Assembly (NCBI GenBank): GCA_025355875.1
Contig: JANXYV010000184.1
Span: 1 to 37,767, forward strand
DNA length: 37,767 nucleotides
DNA from: Prolixibacteraceae bacterium
Lineage (GTDB): Bacteria > Bacteroidota > Bacteroidia > Bacteroidales > Prolixibacteraceae
Direction of reading: 5' to 3'
In this document: positions 26,629-34,948 of the stretch, piece after piece
Numbering within the stretch: position 1 is the stretch's first letter
Layout of the letters: the number at the start of each line of letters is the position of its first letter
Program-made: the position numbers and the translations under genes
Notes under the pieces: generated by a model
The model's input: only the letters and a program-made list of their open reading frames with translations
Databases searched by the model: none
What the model was told of the DNA's origin: nothing

Positions 26629-26689
26629 ACTTTACTTCTATGGAAAGGCGTAATTTGGAAATTTATTTTAAAAGCTCAAAACTGTAACG

Positions 26690-27565
26690 ATGAAACTCAT
26701 TCTGTCCGTATTTTTATTGCTTTCGGTTAACCTGGTTTATCCAAAGCCAATTGATTACTTTCCGGTTCCTGCAACTGAGATGGTCAGGCATACCTATTTT
26801 ACACTTTCGTACAATGAGAAATATGAAGAAGCGAATTGGGTTTACTATACCTTGACTGATAGCATGGTCATGAATGGAAGGGAGGAGAGGAGTAATCAAT
26901 TTAAAGTTGATCCACTTGTTCCGACAGGTTCGGCAAAGTCATCGGATTATACTAAAAGCGGATACGATCGTGGTCACCTATGTCCTGCCGGAGACATGGG
27001 ATTTGACCCAAAGGCCATGCTAGAAAGTTTTCTGATGTCGAATGTTTCACCTCAAACGCCTGATTTTAATCGCGGAATTTGGAAAGAGCTTGAAACCGAA
27101 GTTCGCGGATGGGCAAAAAAGGAGCACCAAATTATCATAGTAACAGGTCCTGTTTTTAAAGATAATAAAGGGACGATCGGGAAAGATCATGTTTTGGTTC
27201 CCGGATATTTTTACAAAATCATTTTTGTGCCCTCCGGCAAGCCAAAGATGATCGCCTTTTTGCTTCCAAACGCCAGGAGTGACCGACCAATCAAGGATTT
27301 TGCAGTAACCACCGATGAAGTTGAAAGACAATCCGGCTTAGACTTTTTTCCTCAACTTCCGGATAGTATTGAAAACAGGCTTGAAGCGAAAGTCGAGCTG
27401 GCGGGTTGGTTTGAAGGATATGCCCCTTCGGAACCACTTGTTGCTCAAGCAAAACCAGCAGAAAAACGAGTCAAATCAGACCTGGAGTTTTACCTGATCT
27501 TGGTTTCGGTTATCCTGGTAGCAGTATTTTTTGTTGGATTTTGGAGCAGAAAAAGAAAGCATTAA
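26690..27565 (+). CDS. DNA/RNA non-specific endonuclease with C-terminal membrane helix
   Basis: A 291-residue NUC1-family (Serratia nuclease/EndoG-like) enzyme. A signal peptide lies at about 1-18 (KLILSVFLLLSVNLVYP). The catalytic motif YDRGHLCPAGDM has the DRGH His general base, and SNVSPQTPDFNRGIWKELE supplies the metal-binding Asn and the downstream Glu. VTGPVFKD and DHVLVPGYFYKIIF are further family strands. After the nuclease domain there is a linker (about 235-265), one hydrophobic helix (about 267-286, FYLILVSVILVAVFFVGFW) and a basic tail SRKRKH. This arrangement suggests a protein anchored in the inner membrane with its nuclease domain in the periplasm. Family enzymes cut DNA and RNA with Mg2+. 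It may scavenge nucleic acid or destroy incoming DNA; neither is shown here. Confidence 0.9.
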   Translation: MKLILSVFLLLSVNLVYPKPIDYFPVPATEMVRHTYFTLSYNEKYEEANWVYYTLTDSMVMNGREERSNQFKVDPLVPTGSAKSSDYTKSGYDRGHLCPAGDMGFDPKAMLESFLMSNVSPQTPDFNRGIWKELETEVRGWAKKEHQIIIVTGPVFKDNKGTIGKDHVLVPGYFYKIIFVPSGKPKMIAFLLPNARSDRPIKDFAVTTDEVERQSGLDFFPQLPDSIENRLEAKVELAGWFEGYAPSEPLVAQAKPAEKRVKSDLEFYLILVSVILVAVFFVGFWSRKRKH

Positions 27566-27655
27566 GAATCAAACCATCAACAAAAATATTTTCCCGGATT
27601 GTTCAATATAATCTCACGACTTGCGATATATCAACCCATTTTTTTGTAAAAAAGG

Positions 27656-27685
27656 TTTGGAACTAATCTGAAAAAGCTACTTTTG
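27656..27685 (+). promoter_or_regulatory. Bacteroidota-type promoter of the nuo operon
   Basis: TTTG (27656-27659), an 18-bp spacer and TACTTTTG (27678-27685) fit the TTTG-N(17-20)-TAnnTTTG consensus well. Transcription would start near 27690, giving a leader of about 40 nt before the nuoA ATG at 27730. This is the clearest promoter in the window. Confidence 0.75.
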
Positions 27686-27729
27686 CAGCTTCATTTTGGA
27701 ATTCAAAAAACATCCGGAAATTTAAAAAT

Positions 27730-28080
27730 ATGGAAAGCGAATCGTTAATTCTCTTTTTTATAGTTGCAATCATCCTGGTTGGTGGGGCAATTATTTTTTC
27801 AACCCTCGTAGCTCCAAATTCCTTTAATCCTGTTAAATCAGAACCTTACGAATGCGGTATTCCTTCCGAAGGGCCTGCATGGATTCAGTTTAATGTGGGC
27901 TATTATCTATTTGCCATTATTTATCTTGTTTTCGATGTGGAAACGGTGTTTTTGTTTCCCTGGGGCGTGGTGATGAAAACCATCGGAATGAGGGCGTTTA
28001 TCGAAATCATTATTTTCTTCTTCATACTTGGTCTGGGTCTTCTGTATGCCTGGAAAAAAGGAGCTTTGAAATGGGTGTAA
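27730..28080 (+). CDS. nuoA: NADH-quinone oxidoreductase subunit A
   Basis: A 116-residue membrane subunit of complex I with three membrane helices (about 6-28, 60-80 and 87-110). The conserved loop [16 protein letters not shown] carries the Cys of the NuoA TM1-TM2 loop near the quinone site. [21 protein letters not shown], split over TM2, is also diagnostic, with the conserved Asp and Glu. It is the first gene of the operon and overlaps nuoB by 10 bp. Confidence 0.95.
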   Translation: MESESLILFFIVAIILVGGAIIFSTLVAPNSFNPVKSEPYECGIPSEGPAWIQFNVGYYLFAIIYLVFDVETVFLFPWGVVMKTIGMRAFIEIIIFFFILGLGLLYAWKKGALKWV

Positions 28081-28631
28081 AAATCAAATCAATGGATTAT
28101 GAAGATTTCGGAGATAATGAGTCTCTGGAACTTCTGAAAAAGTCGGGCAGCAATATTTTCCTGACCAGTGTTGACAATCTTCTGAACTGGGGTCTTTCCA
28201 ACTCAATATGGCCGCTCACTTTTGCAACCAGTTGTTGTGGAATTGAGATGATGGCTGCCGGTGCATCGCGTCACGATTTTGCCCGTTTTGGGATTGAAGT
28301 TTACCGCGCTTCGCCACGTCAGGCCGATGTGATCGTCATTGCCGGAACCATCGTCCATAAAATGGCGCCAGTACTGAAACGGTTATACGACCAGATGCCC
28401 GATCCGAAATATGTGATTGCCATGGGTGCCTGCGCTGTTTCCGGAGGTCCGTTTTTCTACAACAGTTATTCGGTAATTCGTGGTGTCGATCATGTAATTC
28501 CGGTCGATGTTTACATTCCGGGATGTCCGCCGCGCCCGGAGGCTTTACTCTATGGAGTGATGCAACTTCAGCGGAAAATTAAGAGTCAAACCATCTTCAA
28601 CCCTGAAGAAGAAACCGATAAACTGCTTTAA
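28071..28631 (+). CDS. nuoB: NADH-quinone oxidoreductase subunit B
   Basis: A 186-residue peripheral subunit that holds cluster N2, the last Fe-S centre before quinone. Ligand cysteines are seen in [11 protein letters not shown] (the tandem Cys pair), MGACAVSGG and [15 protein letters not shown]. The Arg-rich loop [11 protein letters not shown] is conserved. The ATG at 28071 lies within the end of nuoA, pointing to coupled translation; a second ATG (MDYEDF, 28092) is an alternative. The 12-bp gap to nuoC fits one operon. Confidence 0.96.
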   Translation: MGVKIKSMDYEDFGDNESLELLKKSGSNIFLTSVDNLLNWGLSNSIWPLTFATSCCGIEMMAAGASRHDFARFGIEVYRASPRQADVIVIAGTIVHKMAPVLKRLYDQMPDPKYVIAMGACAVSGGPFFYNSYSVIRGVDHVIPVDVYIPGCPPRPEALLYGVMQLQRKIKSQTIFNPEEETDKLL

Positions 28632-28643
28632 TTTTCGAAATCT

Positions 28644-29102
28644 ATGCTTAGCAGACAGGAATTAACAGATATCATCAGGATTTTTGAACCTGACGCCGAA
28701 TTTCCGGAAGGAACTCAACTTTTAGAAGTCATTGTTCCGGCAGAAAAAATATTCGCACTGGCAGAAAAACTGAAATCGGATCAAAAAACCGCCTTCAATT
28801 ATCTGATTAACGAAACCGCCGTTGACTTTCTAACCCACATGACTGTTGTTTATCATCTGGAATCAACCGAATTCAGGCATCTGATTGTGTTAAAATCGAT
28901 ACTTTCGGATCGTGAAAACCCGGCCATCGACAGTTTTACTGCTTTGTATCCGACTGCTGAATATTTTGAACGCGAAATATTCGATTTGTTTGGAATCCGG
29001 TTTAACAATCATCCAAACCTGAAACGTCTTTTTCTGGAAGACGATTACGGATACCCGCTTCGCAAGGATTTCCGCGACGAAATAAATATCATTGAACGTT
29101 AA
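28644..29102 (+). CDS. nuoC: NADH-quinone oxidoreductase subunit C
   Basis: A 152-residue, 30-kDa-subunit-type protein of the hydrophilic arm. The diagnostic C-terminal motif is AEYFEREIFDLFGIRF, then HPNLKRLFLEDDYGYPLRKDF. It is short, without the C-terminal extension, and is not fused to NuoD; in Bacteroides I recall a NuoCD fusion, so the separate genes are a small taxonomic clue. It ends 10 bp before the nuoD ATG. Confidence 0.95.
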   Translation: MLSRQELTDIIRIFEPDAEFPEGTQLLEVIVPAEKIFALAEKLKSDQKTAFNYLINETAVDFLTHMTVVYHLESTEFRHLIVLKSILSDRENPAIDSFTALYPTAEYFEREIFDLFGIRFNNHPNLKRLFLEDDYGYPLRKDFRDEINIIER

Positions 29103-29112
29103 AACTCAACTA

Positions 29113-30240
29113 ATGAGTGAAGAAATTATACAAGACGTGATTATCGGCGAAAGCGAGGATTACATCATCAATTTGGGTCCTCAGCATCCTTCCACTCACG
29201 GTGTTTTAAGGCTGGAAGTTTGCCTGAAAGGTGAAACGGTAAAATACCTGAACCCTCATGTCGGATATATCCACCGTGGTATTGAAAAGATGTGCGAGGC
29301 GATCACCTATCAGCAAATTATTCACCTGACCGACCGGATGGATTACCTTTCGGCACATATGAATAACGAAGCAGTATGCATGGTGGTTGAAGATGCCCTG
29401 CAGGTTGAAGTGCCGGAGCGGGTGAAATACATCCGCACAATTCTGGATGAACTCAACCGTTTGGCATCGCATCAGTTGTGGTGGTGTGCCTTTGGAATGG
29501 ATCTTGGCGCATTGACAACCTTCTTTTACGGACTCCGCGATCGCGAACATATTCTCGATATTTTTGAGGAATCGTTCGGATCGAGACTGCTGCACAGTTT
29601 CAATACACCCGGAGGCCTGATGCACGATGTCCACCCAAATTTTCAGAAACGAATCAAAGATTTCATAAAATATTTCCGGGAAAAACTACCTGAGTATGAC
29701 CAATTGCTGACCGGCAACATCATTTTTCAGAATCGTGCCAAAGGAATTGGTTATATGAGTAAGGAAACTGCCATTGGTTACGGCGTTACCGGTCCATCCG
29801 GACGTGGTTCAAACTTCTCGTGCGACATTCGCAAAATTGCACCTTACGGTGTTTACGATAAAGTTCAGTTCAACGAAATTCTCGAAACCGGTTGCGATAC
29901 CTTTGCCCGCTACAAAGTCAGGATGGCCGAAATGTGGGAATCGCTGAGTATTTTGGAGCAACTAGTCGATAATATTCCTGAAGGTGATTTTACGGCTAAA
30001 ATGAAACCCGTCGTCAAACTTCCGGCCGGTGAATATTTCCGGAGAGTGGAAACTGCACGCGGCGAACTGGCAGTTTACGTGGTAAGCGATGGAAACAAAA
30101 ATCCTTACCGAATGAGGTTCCGGACGCCAAACTTCAGCAACTTATTCGTGATGAACGAAATTGCCTCCGGTTACAAAATTGCCGACCTGATCGCCATCAG
30201 CGGTTCACTCGATCTAGTAATCCCTGATATTGACCGATAA
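29113..30240 (+). CDS. nuoD: NADH-quinone oxidoreductase subunit D
   Basis: About 375 residues, the 49-kDa-subunit homologue related to NiFe-hydrogenase large subunits; with NuoB it forms the quinone cavity. It shows LGPQHPSTHGVLRLEV near the N-terminus (the His involved in quinone binding), HVGYIHRGIEKMCE and the C-terminal ISGSLDLVIPDIDR. The frame is open from a TTG at 29092 inside nuoC; the ATG at 29113 (MSEEIIQD) is the likely start. The next gene is nuoH, not nuoE, and begins right after the stop codon. Confidence 0.95.
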   Translation: MSEEIIQDVIIGESEDYIINLGPQHPSTHGVLRLEVCLKGETVKYLNPHVGYIHRGIEKMCEAITYQQIIHLTDRMDYLSAHMNNEAVCMVVEDALQVEVPERVKYIRTILDELNRLASHQLWWCAFGMDLGALTTFFYGLRDREHILDIFEESFGSRLLHSFNTPGGLMHDVHPNFQKRIKDFIKYFREKLPEYDQLLTGNIIFQNRAKGIGYMSKETAIGYGVTGPSGRGSNFSCDIRKIAPYGVYDKVQFNEILETGCDTFARYKVRMAEMWESLSILEQLVDNIPEGDFTAKMKPVVKLPAGEYFRRVETARGELAVYVVSDGNKNPYRMRFRTPNFSNLFVMNEIASGYKIADLIAISGSLDLVIPDIDR

Positions 30241-31341
30241 ATGAGCACAAATATGTCATCAAACATCTACGATTTTTCGAAACTGACCGGTTCGGTTCAC
30301 GCCTGGTTATCAGGCCTGATGTCGTCCGGCTGGGTCACTTTTACCGAACTGGTTCTCGTCGGATTGGTTTTCCTTTTATTATATGCACTGCTTGGACTAT
30401 TTCTGGTTTACCTCGAACGGAAAGTTTGTGCCATCATTCAGAACCGCATCGGACCAAACCGGGTTGGAAAATGGGGAATCATCCAAACCATCGCCGACCT
30501 GGTAAAGCTTTTGCTGAAGGAATTGATTCCGATCCGAAAATCCGATCCGCTGTTATTCAACCTGGCGCCTTTCATCGTTATTATCTGTTCCTTCCTGGCC
30601 ATGGCTGCATTGCCTTATGCCAAAGGACTTCAGGCCATCGATTTCAATATTGGCGTATTTTATGTGATGGCAGTTTCATCGCTCAGCGTGGTTGGTATTT
30701 TGATTGCAGGCTGGTCGAGCAACAGTAAATATTCGCTGATCGGAGCCATGCGAAGCGGCGCTCAAATTGTGAGTTACGAACTTTCTGTGGGACTTTCACT
30801 GCTGGCCATCGTGGTATTTACCGGAAGCATGCAACTTTCTACTATTGTTGAAAGTCAGGCAAACGGATGGTGGATTTTTAAAGGACATATTCCTGCATTC
30901 ATTTCGTTTGTTATTTTCCTGATTGCCAGTACGGCCGAAATCAACCGTGGTCCCTTCGATTTGGCTGAAGCTGAATCGGAATTGACCGCAGGTTTTCATA
31001 CCGAATATTCAGGGATTAAATTCGCCTTTTTCTTTCTGGCCGAATACATGAATATGTTTATTGTTTCAGCATTGGGAGCAACTGTATTCCTGGGTGGATG
31101 GATGCCATTTCATATCGGAAACTGGGAAGGATTCAATCACATCATGGACTTCATTCCATCGGCGGTTTGGTTCTTTACGAAAACATTCTTTATCATTCTG
31201 ATCATCATGTGGTTTAAATGGACATTCCCACGTTTGAGAATCGATCAGCTTCTGACCCTGGAGTGGAAATACCTGTTACCAATCAGTTTGTTCAACATTG
31301 TATTAATTGCCTTCATCGTACTGATGGGCTGGCATTTTTAA
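30241..31341 (+). CDS. nuoH: NADH-quinone oxidoreductase subunit H
   Basis: A 366-residue membrane subunit with about eight helices that connects the quinone site to the proton-pumping arm. Diagnostic stretches are [36 protein letters not shown] and, in the quinone-channel loop, [18 protein letters not shown] followed by TEYSG. Its ATG abuts the nuoD TAA with no gap. Because nuoEFG are absent between D and H, this is the compact 11-gene order. Confidence 0.96.
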   Translation: MSTNMSSNIYDFSKLTGSVHAWLSGLMSSGWVTFTELVLVGLVFLLLYALLGLFLVYLERKVCAIIQNRIGPNRVGKWGIIQTIADLVKLLLKELIPIRKSDPLLFNLAPFIVIICSFLAMAALPYAKGLQAIDFNIGVFYVMAVSSLSVVGILIAGWSSNSKYSLIGAMRSGAQIVSYELSVGLSLLAIVVFTGSMQLSTIVESQANGWWIFKGHIPAFISFVIFLIASTAEINRGPFDLAEAESELTAGFHTEYSGIKFAFFFLAEYMNMFIVSALGATVFLGGWMPFHIGNWEGFNHIMDFIPSAVWFFTKTFFIILIIMWFKWTFPRLRIDQLLTLEWKYLLPISLFNIVLIAFIVLMGWHF

Positions 31342-31350
31342 TCAAAACCG

Positions 31351-31830
31351 ATGAATAGTATAGCCGAATATTTTACCGACCTGTATAAAGGAATTTCTTC
31401 GCTGTGGGCAGGGATGCGCATCACCGGGAAATACTTTTTCAGTCCACGGGCCATTGTAACCCAGCAATATCCTGAAAACCGGAAGACCCTGAAAATGGAA
31501 GACCGGTTTAAGGGCGAAATCATCATGCCTCACGATGCAGATAACCTGCATGCCTGCACCGGTTGCGGAATTTGTGAAATGAACTGCCCAAACGGTTCCA
31601 TTGAGATTCTTTCCGACCGTGTGGCTAACGCTGAAGGCAAGATGGAACGGATTATCGACAAACACATTTACCATCTTTCGATGTGTACTTTTTGTGGATT
31701 GTGTGTGAAAACCTGTCCATCGGATGCACTGGCATTTGGTCAGGAATTCGAGCATGCTGTATTTGACCGGAATAAACTCACCAAAGTTTTAAATCAACCT
31801 GGTTCGAAACTTAGAAAGGAGGCCAAGTAA
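31351..31830 (+). CDS. nuoI: NADH-quinone oxidoreductase subunit I
   Basis: A 159-residue ferredoxin-like subunit with two 4Fe-4S clusters (N6a and N6b). The motifs are LHACTGCGICEMNCPNGSIE and LSMCTFCGLCVKTCPSDAL, each CxxCxxCxxxCP. In complexes without NuoEFG this subunit is the likely entry point for electrons from ferredoxin or another donor. The TAA overlaps the nuoJ ATG by one base (TAATG). Confidence 0.95.
   Translation: MNSIAEYFTDLYKGISSLWAGMRITGKYFFSPRAIVTQQYPENRKTLKMEDRFKGEIIMPHDADNLHACTGCGICEMNCPNGSIEILSDRVANAEGKMERIIDKHIYHLSMCTFCGLCVKTCPSDALAFGQEFEHAVFDRNKLTKVLNQPGSKLRKEAK
31815..31822 (+). promoter_or_regulatory. Strong Shine-Dalgarno-like sequence before nuoJ
   Basis: AAAGGAGG ends 7 bp before the nuoJ ATG. 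Bacteroidota usually make little use of Shine-Dalgarno pairing, so this near-perfect match stands out. It also encodes the Lys-Glu-Ala end of NuoI, so chance is possible. Confidence 0.4.
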
Positions 31831-32348
31831 TGAATGTATTCATGTTTTATTTGTTTTCAGGAATCATCCTGATTTGTTCACTTCTGACGATCACCACCCG
31901 AAGAATACTGCGTGCTGCTGTCTACCTGCTTTGCGTTCTGCTGGCTACTGCCGGTTTGTATTTCATGCTCAATTACCAGTTCATGGCTGCCGTTCAACTC
32001 ACGTTGTATGCCGGAGGTATTGTGGTCCTGATTATTTTCAGTATTCTGCTGACGCACCACATTTCGCATCGTTTTAAACACCCCGATCTGACAAAATTAG
32101 TGATGGGTATCAGTGCCGCCGCAATTGGAAGCGGATTGGTCATCGCAACTATTTTGTCGCACAAGTTTGTGCCCGGAACTGCCCCGGAATTGCCGGTAAA
32201 TATGACAGAGATTGGAAATCAATTACTGAGTACCGGAAAGAACGGTTATGTTTTACCGTTCGAGCTCATCAGTATTTTGTTACTGGCTGCAATGATTGCT
32301 GCGATTGTAGTTGCAAAAAAGGAAAAAAATAAAAACTCAGAAATATGA
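31830..32348 (+). CDS. nuoJ: NADH-quinone oxidoreductase subunit J
   Basis: A 172-residue membrane subunit with five helices. Family features are the paired start LFSGIILICSLLTITTRRIL (TM1 and the basic loop) and VQLTLYAGGIVVLIIFSILL, TM3 with the pi-bulge region and YAGG motif. The final helix is FELISILLLAAMIAAIVVAK. It overlaps nuoI by 1 bp and nuoK by 4 bp. Confidence 0.94.
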   Translation: MNVFMFYLFSGIILICSLLTITTRRILRAAVYLLCVLLATAGLYFMLNYQFMAAVQLTLYAGGIVVLIIFSILLTHHISHRFKHPDLTKLVMGISAAAIGSGLVIATILSHKFVPGTAPELPVNMTEIGNQLLSTGKNGYVLPFELISILLLAAMIAAIVVAKKEKNKNSEI

Positions 32349-32662
32349 TTCAGGGAATTCCACTCGAACATTTCTTAATCGTTAGTACGATTATGTTTTT
32401 TATCGGAGTTTGCGGTTTCATTATTCGCCGAAACCTGATTACCATGCTGATGGCTATTGAGCTCATCCTGAATTCGGTAAACATCAACTTCGTGGTATTC
32501 AACCGCTACCTGTACCCCGATCAGTTGCAAGGACAATTCTTTTCGTTGTTTATAGTTGGTATTGCAGCAGCCGAAGCTTCGGTTGCCATTGCCTTGATCA
32601 TCAATATTTACCGGAAGTTGCAGAATATTGAAGTCGAGAATGTGAATGAAATGAAGTATTAA
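32345..32662 (+). CDS. nuoK: NADH-quinone oxidoreductase subunit K
   Basis: A 105-residue subunit with three helices. The conserved Glu residues of the proton path appear in MLMAIELILNSVNINFV (TM2) and AAAEASVAIALIINIYR (TM3). The 4-bp ATGA overlap with nuoJ indicates coupled translation. The next gene, nuoL, follows only after a 113-bp repeat-like gap. Confidence 0.95.
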   Translation: MIQGIPLEHFLIVSTIMFFIGVCGFIIRRNLITMLMAIELILNSVNINFVVFNRYLYPDQLQGQFFSLFIVGIAAAEASVAIALIINIYRKLQNIEVENVNEMKY

Positions 32663-32663
32663 A

Positions 32664-32757
32664 AAAAAGAAATAAGGAATGAGAAATAAGGAAAATTCAA
32701 GATCGGTTTAGATGGTTCTTTTCTTTTTCCCTTTTCCTTTTTCCTGATTAAAATATA
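32664..32757. repeat. Purine-rich/pyrimidine-rich inverted repeat in the nuoK-nuoL gap (family B)
   Basis: A purine-rich left part (AAATAAGGAATGAGAAATAA region) is followed, after about 30 bp, by a pyrimidine-rich right part (TTTTTCCCTTTTCCTTTTTC). AAGGAAAA (32688-32695) pairs with TTTTCCTT (32732-32739). The sequence resembles those at 4470-4580 (inverse orientation) and 12211-12280, so it is likely a dispersed intergenic repeat. Confidence 0.5.
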
Positions 32758-32775
32758 ATTTTAAGAAATAAAGAA

Positions 32776-34692
32776 ATGACGGGATATACCTACACTTTGT
32801 TTATTATAATGATTCCGCTGATCATGTTTTTGGTTACCGGACTACTGGGAATGAAATGGAAACCCATTGTTTCCGGATTGCTTGGGACAACCGGAATGGG
32901 AATTTCCTGGGTTCTTTCGCTCGTCACTGCCGGAAGTTACTTTTTCGGAGGTCACCATGCCGAAGGCTTTCAGACAATCATTCCATTCGAAATGAAATGG
33001 TTGCAATTTACGGATACACTGATCATCAAAATGGGTATTTTGCTTGACCCAATTTCGGTGATGATGCTGGTCGTTATTACTACCATTTCGTTTATGGTGC
33101 ATCTATACAGCATCGGATATATGCACGGTGAAACAGGATTCGCCCGCTTCTTCGCCTTTCTGTCGTTGTTTACCTTTTCAATGCTTGGATTGGTGATCGC
33201 ACCCAATATTTTCCAGATGTATATTTTTTGGGAATTAGTCGGTGTCAGTTCATTTCTGCTGATCGGATTCTACTATCAGAAACCTTCGGCAGTAGCAGCA
33301 TCGAAAAAAGCGTTTATCGTGACCCGTTTTGCCGATTTGGGCTTCCTGATCGGTATTCTTATCCTTTCGTTTGTGACCGGAACTTTTGATTTCGCCAAAC
33401 TGACTCAACCAGGAACAGCTATCTTCGGAAGCGCTGCTTCGATGAGTTTCCTGGGTATCTCGGCCATGACCTGGGCCATGACACTTATATTTATTGGCGG
33501 TGCCGGTAAATCAGCCATGTTCCCGTTACACATCTGGTTACCCGATGCAATGGAAGGCCCGACTCCGGTTTCAGCGTTGATCCATGCTGCAACCATGGTG
33601 GTTGCCGGTGTATTTTTGGTAGCCCGCATGTTTCCGGTGATCCATTTTCAGGCCCCGGCGACTCAGGAAATTATTGGATACGTTGGTGGATTCACCTCGT
33701 TATTTGCAGCTGTAATCGCGATCACTCAATACGATATTAAACGAGTTTTGGCATTCTCAACTTTATCACAGCTTGGTTACATGATGCTGGCACTTGGTGT
33801 TTCGGGATATGGTGGTGAAGAAGGTCTGGGTTACATGGCTTCCATGTTCCACCTGTTTACCCATGCCATGTTCAAAGCCTTGTTGTTCCTTGGAGCAGGT
33901 TCAATCATTCATGCTGTTCATTCGAACTACATGTACGATATGGGAGGCTTGCGCAAATATTTGCCCATCACCCACATGACCTTCCTGATTGCCTGTCTGA
34001 CCATTGCCGGAGTTCCGTTTCTTTCAGGATTCTATAGCAAAGACGAAATTTTAGTGGCCGCCCTGGAACACAACAAACTTTTATTTGCGATTGAGTTTTT
34101 GGTTGCCGGTTTAACTGCATTTTATATGTTCCGCTTGTATTTCAGCGTCTTCTGGGGAAAAGACCGTCATTATCACCACACTCCGCACGAAAGTCCGCTG
34201 GTGATGACCATTCCCTTGATGTTCCTGGCAGTTGCTTCTATTTTCGCCGGATATCTTCCGTTTACCGAATTGGTCACTTCAGACAAAGTAGGATTTGAAT
34301 CGCACATGAACTTTGCAGTAGCGATTCCATCGGTACTGATCGGATTGTTTGGTATCGGTATGGCCTGGATTCTTTACAAGAAAGAAAGCGATGTTCCGGC
34401 GAAACTGGCCGCTAAATTTGGCATGCTTTATACGGCCACCTACAACAAATTCTATTTCGACGAAATCTATCTTTTTGTGACCAAAAAAATCATTTTCAAT
34501 TATATATCACGTCCAGTCGCCTGGTTCGACCGTCACATCATCGATGCATTTATGGTTGGAATCGGCTTGACAACCGAAAAAATATCTTATCAAATTAAAG
34601 GAATGCAATCAGGACAGTTGCAGCATTATGCATTTATGTTCGTTGCCGGTACCTTAGCATTGGCGCTTTCGATGATTTATTTGCTGATGTAA
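32776..34692 (+). CDS. nuoL: NADH-quinone oxidoreductase subunit L
   Basis: A 638-residue antiporter-like subunit with about 15 helices, including the lateral helix segment near the C-terminus. The proton-path residues are visible: TM5 Glu in IFWELVGVSSFLLIGF, TM7 Lys in GGAGKSAMFPLHIWLPDAM, and the TM12 region FLSGFYSKDEILVAA with Lys-Asp. EGPTPVSALIHAATMVVAGV is the classic loop. It is the distal pump of complex I. All expected charged residues appear intact, unlike in NuoM. Confidence 0.96.
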   Translation: MTGYTYTLFIIMIPLIMFLVTGLLGMKWKPIVSGLLGTTGMGISWVLSLVTAGSYFFGGHHAEGFQTIIPFEMKWLQFTDTLIIKMGILLDPISVMMLVVITTISFMVHLYSIGYMHGETGFARFFAFLSLFTFSMLGLVIAPNIFQMYIFWELVGVSSFLLIGFYYQKPSAVAASKKAFIVTRFADLGFLIGILILSFVTGTFDFAKLTQPGTAIFGSAASMSFLGISAMTWAMTLIFIGGAGKSAMFPLHIWLPDAMEGPTPVSALIHAATMVVAGVFLVARMFPVIHFQAPATQEIIGYVGGFTSLFAAVIAITQYDIKRVLAFSTLSQLGYMMLALGVSGYGGEEGLGYMASMFHLFTHAMFKALLFLGAGSIIHAVHSNYMYDMGGLRKYLPITHMTFLIACLTIAGVPFLSGFYSKDEILVAALEHNKLLFAIEFLVAGLTAFYMFRLYFSVFWGKDRHYHHTPHESPLVMTIPLMFLAVASIFAGYLPFTELVTSDKVGFESHMNFAVAIPSVLIGLFGIGMAWILYKKESDVPAKLAAKFGMLYTATYNKFYFDEIYLFVTKKIIFNYISRPVAWFDRHIIDAFMVGIGLTTEKISYQIKGMQSGQLQHYAFMFVAGTLALALSMIYLLM

Positions 34693-34701
34693 TGAAAAGG
34701 A

Positions 34702-34808
34702 AGCCCCCCTTCTTATTCCCCCGAAGGGGGAAAGGTTTGGGAATTCTTTTTAAGTTGTTTAGCTCCTCTGGGAGCGAAATATTTGTAGCCCGGGGTTGAA
34801 ACCCCGGG
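34702..34808. repeat. Repeat cluster in the nuoL-nuoM gap (families A and hairpin cluster)
   Basis: A GC-rich unit (34702-34740) contains the hairpin TTCCCCC-gaa-GGGGGAA (34716-34732). It is followed by GCTCC/GGAGC (34762-34775) and a perfect 9-bp stem CCCGGGGTT/AACCCCGGG (34789-34808). The last two resemble the hairpins at 1-232. The whole 256-bp gap (34693-34948) has no gene; 34809-34948 is AT-rich with nothing recognised. Confidence 0.75.
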
Positions 34809-34948
34809 AATGAAAATGAAAAAAGAGGAAGTCGTCTGCCGGGAAAGTTGAATAAAATGAAAAATTTCTTTCGGACGAAACAAAGAATACCTTCAGAAAG
34901 GAAGGGAAAAGAATTCAGATAAGAAACAAAAATTTAAAATATACAAAA

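Noticed and set aside
27043-27058. TGTTTCACCTCAAACG, a near match to the parS consensus TGTTTCACGTGAAACA
   Set aside because: It has three mismatches in the right half and encodes the conserved NVSPQT motif of the nuclease, which explains the sequence.
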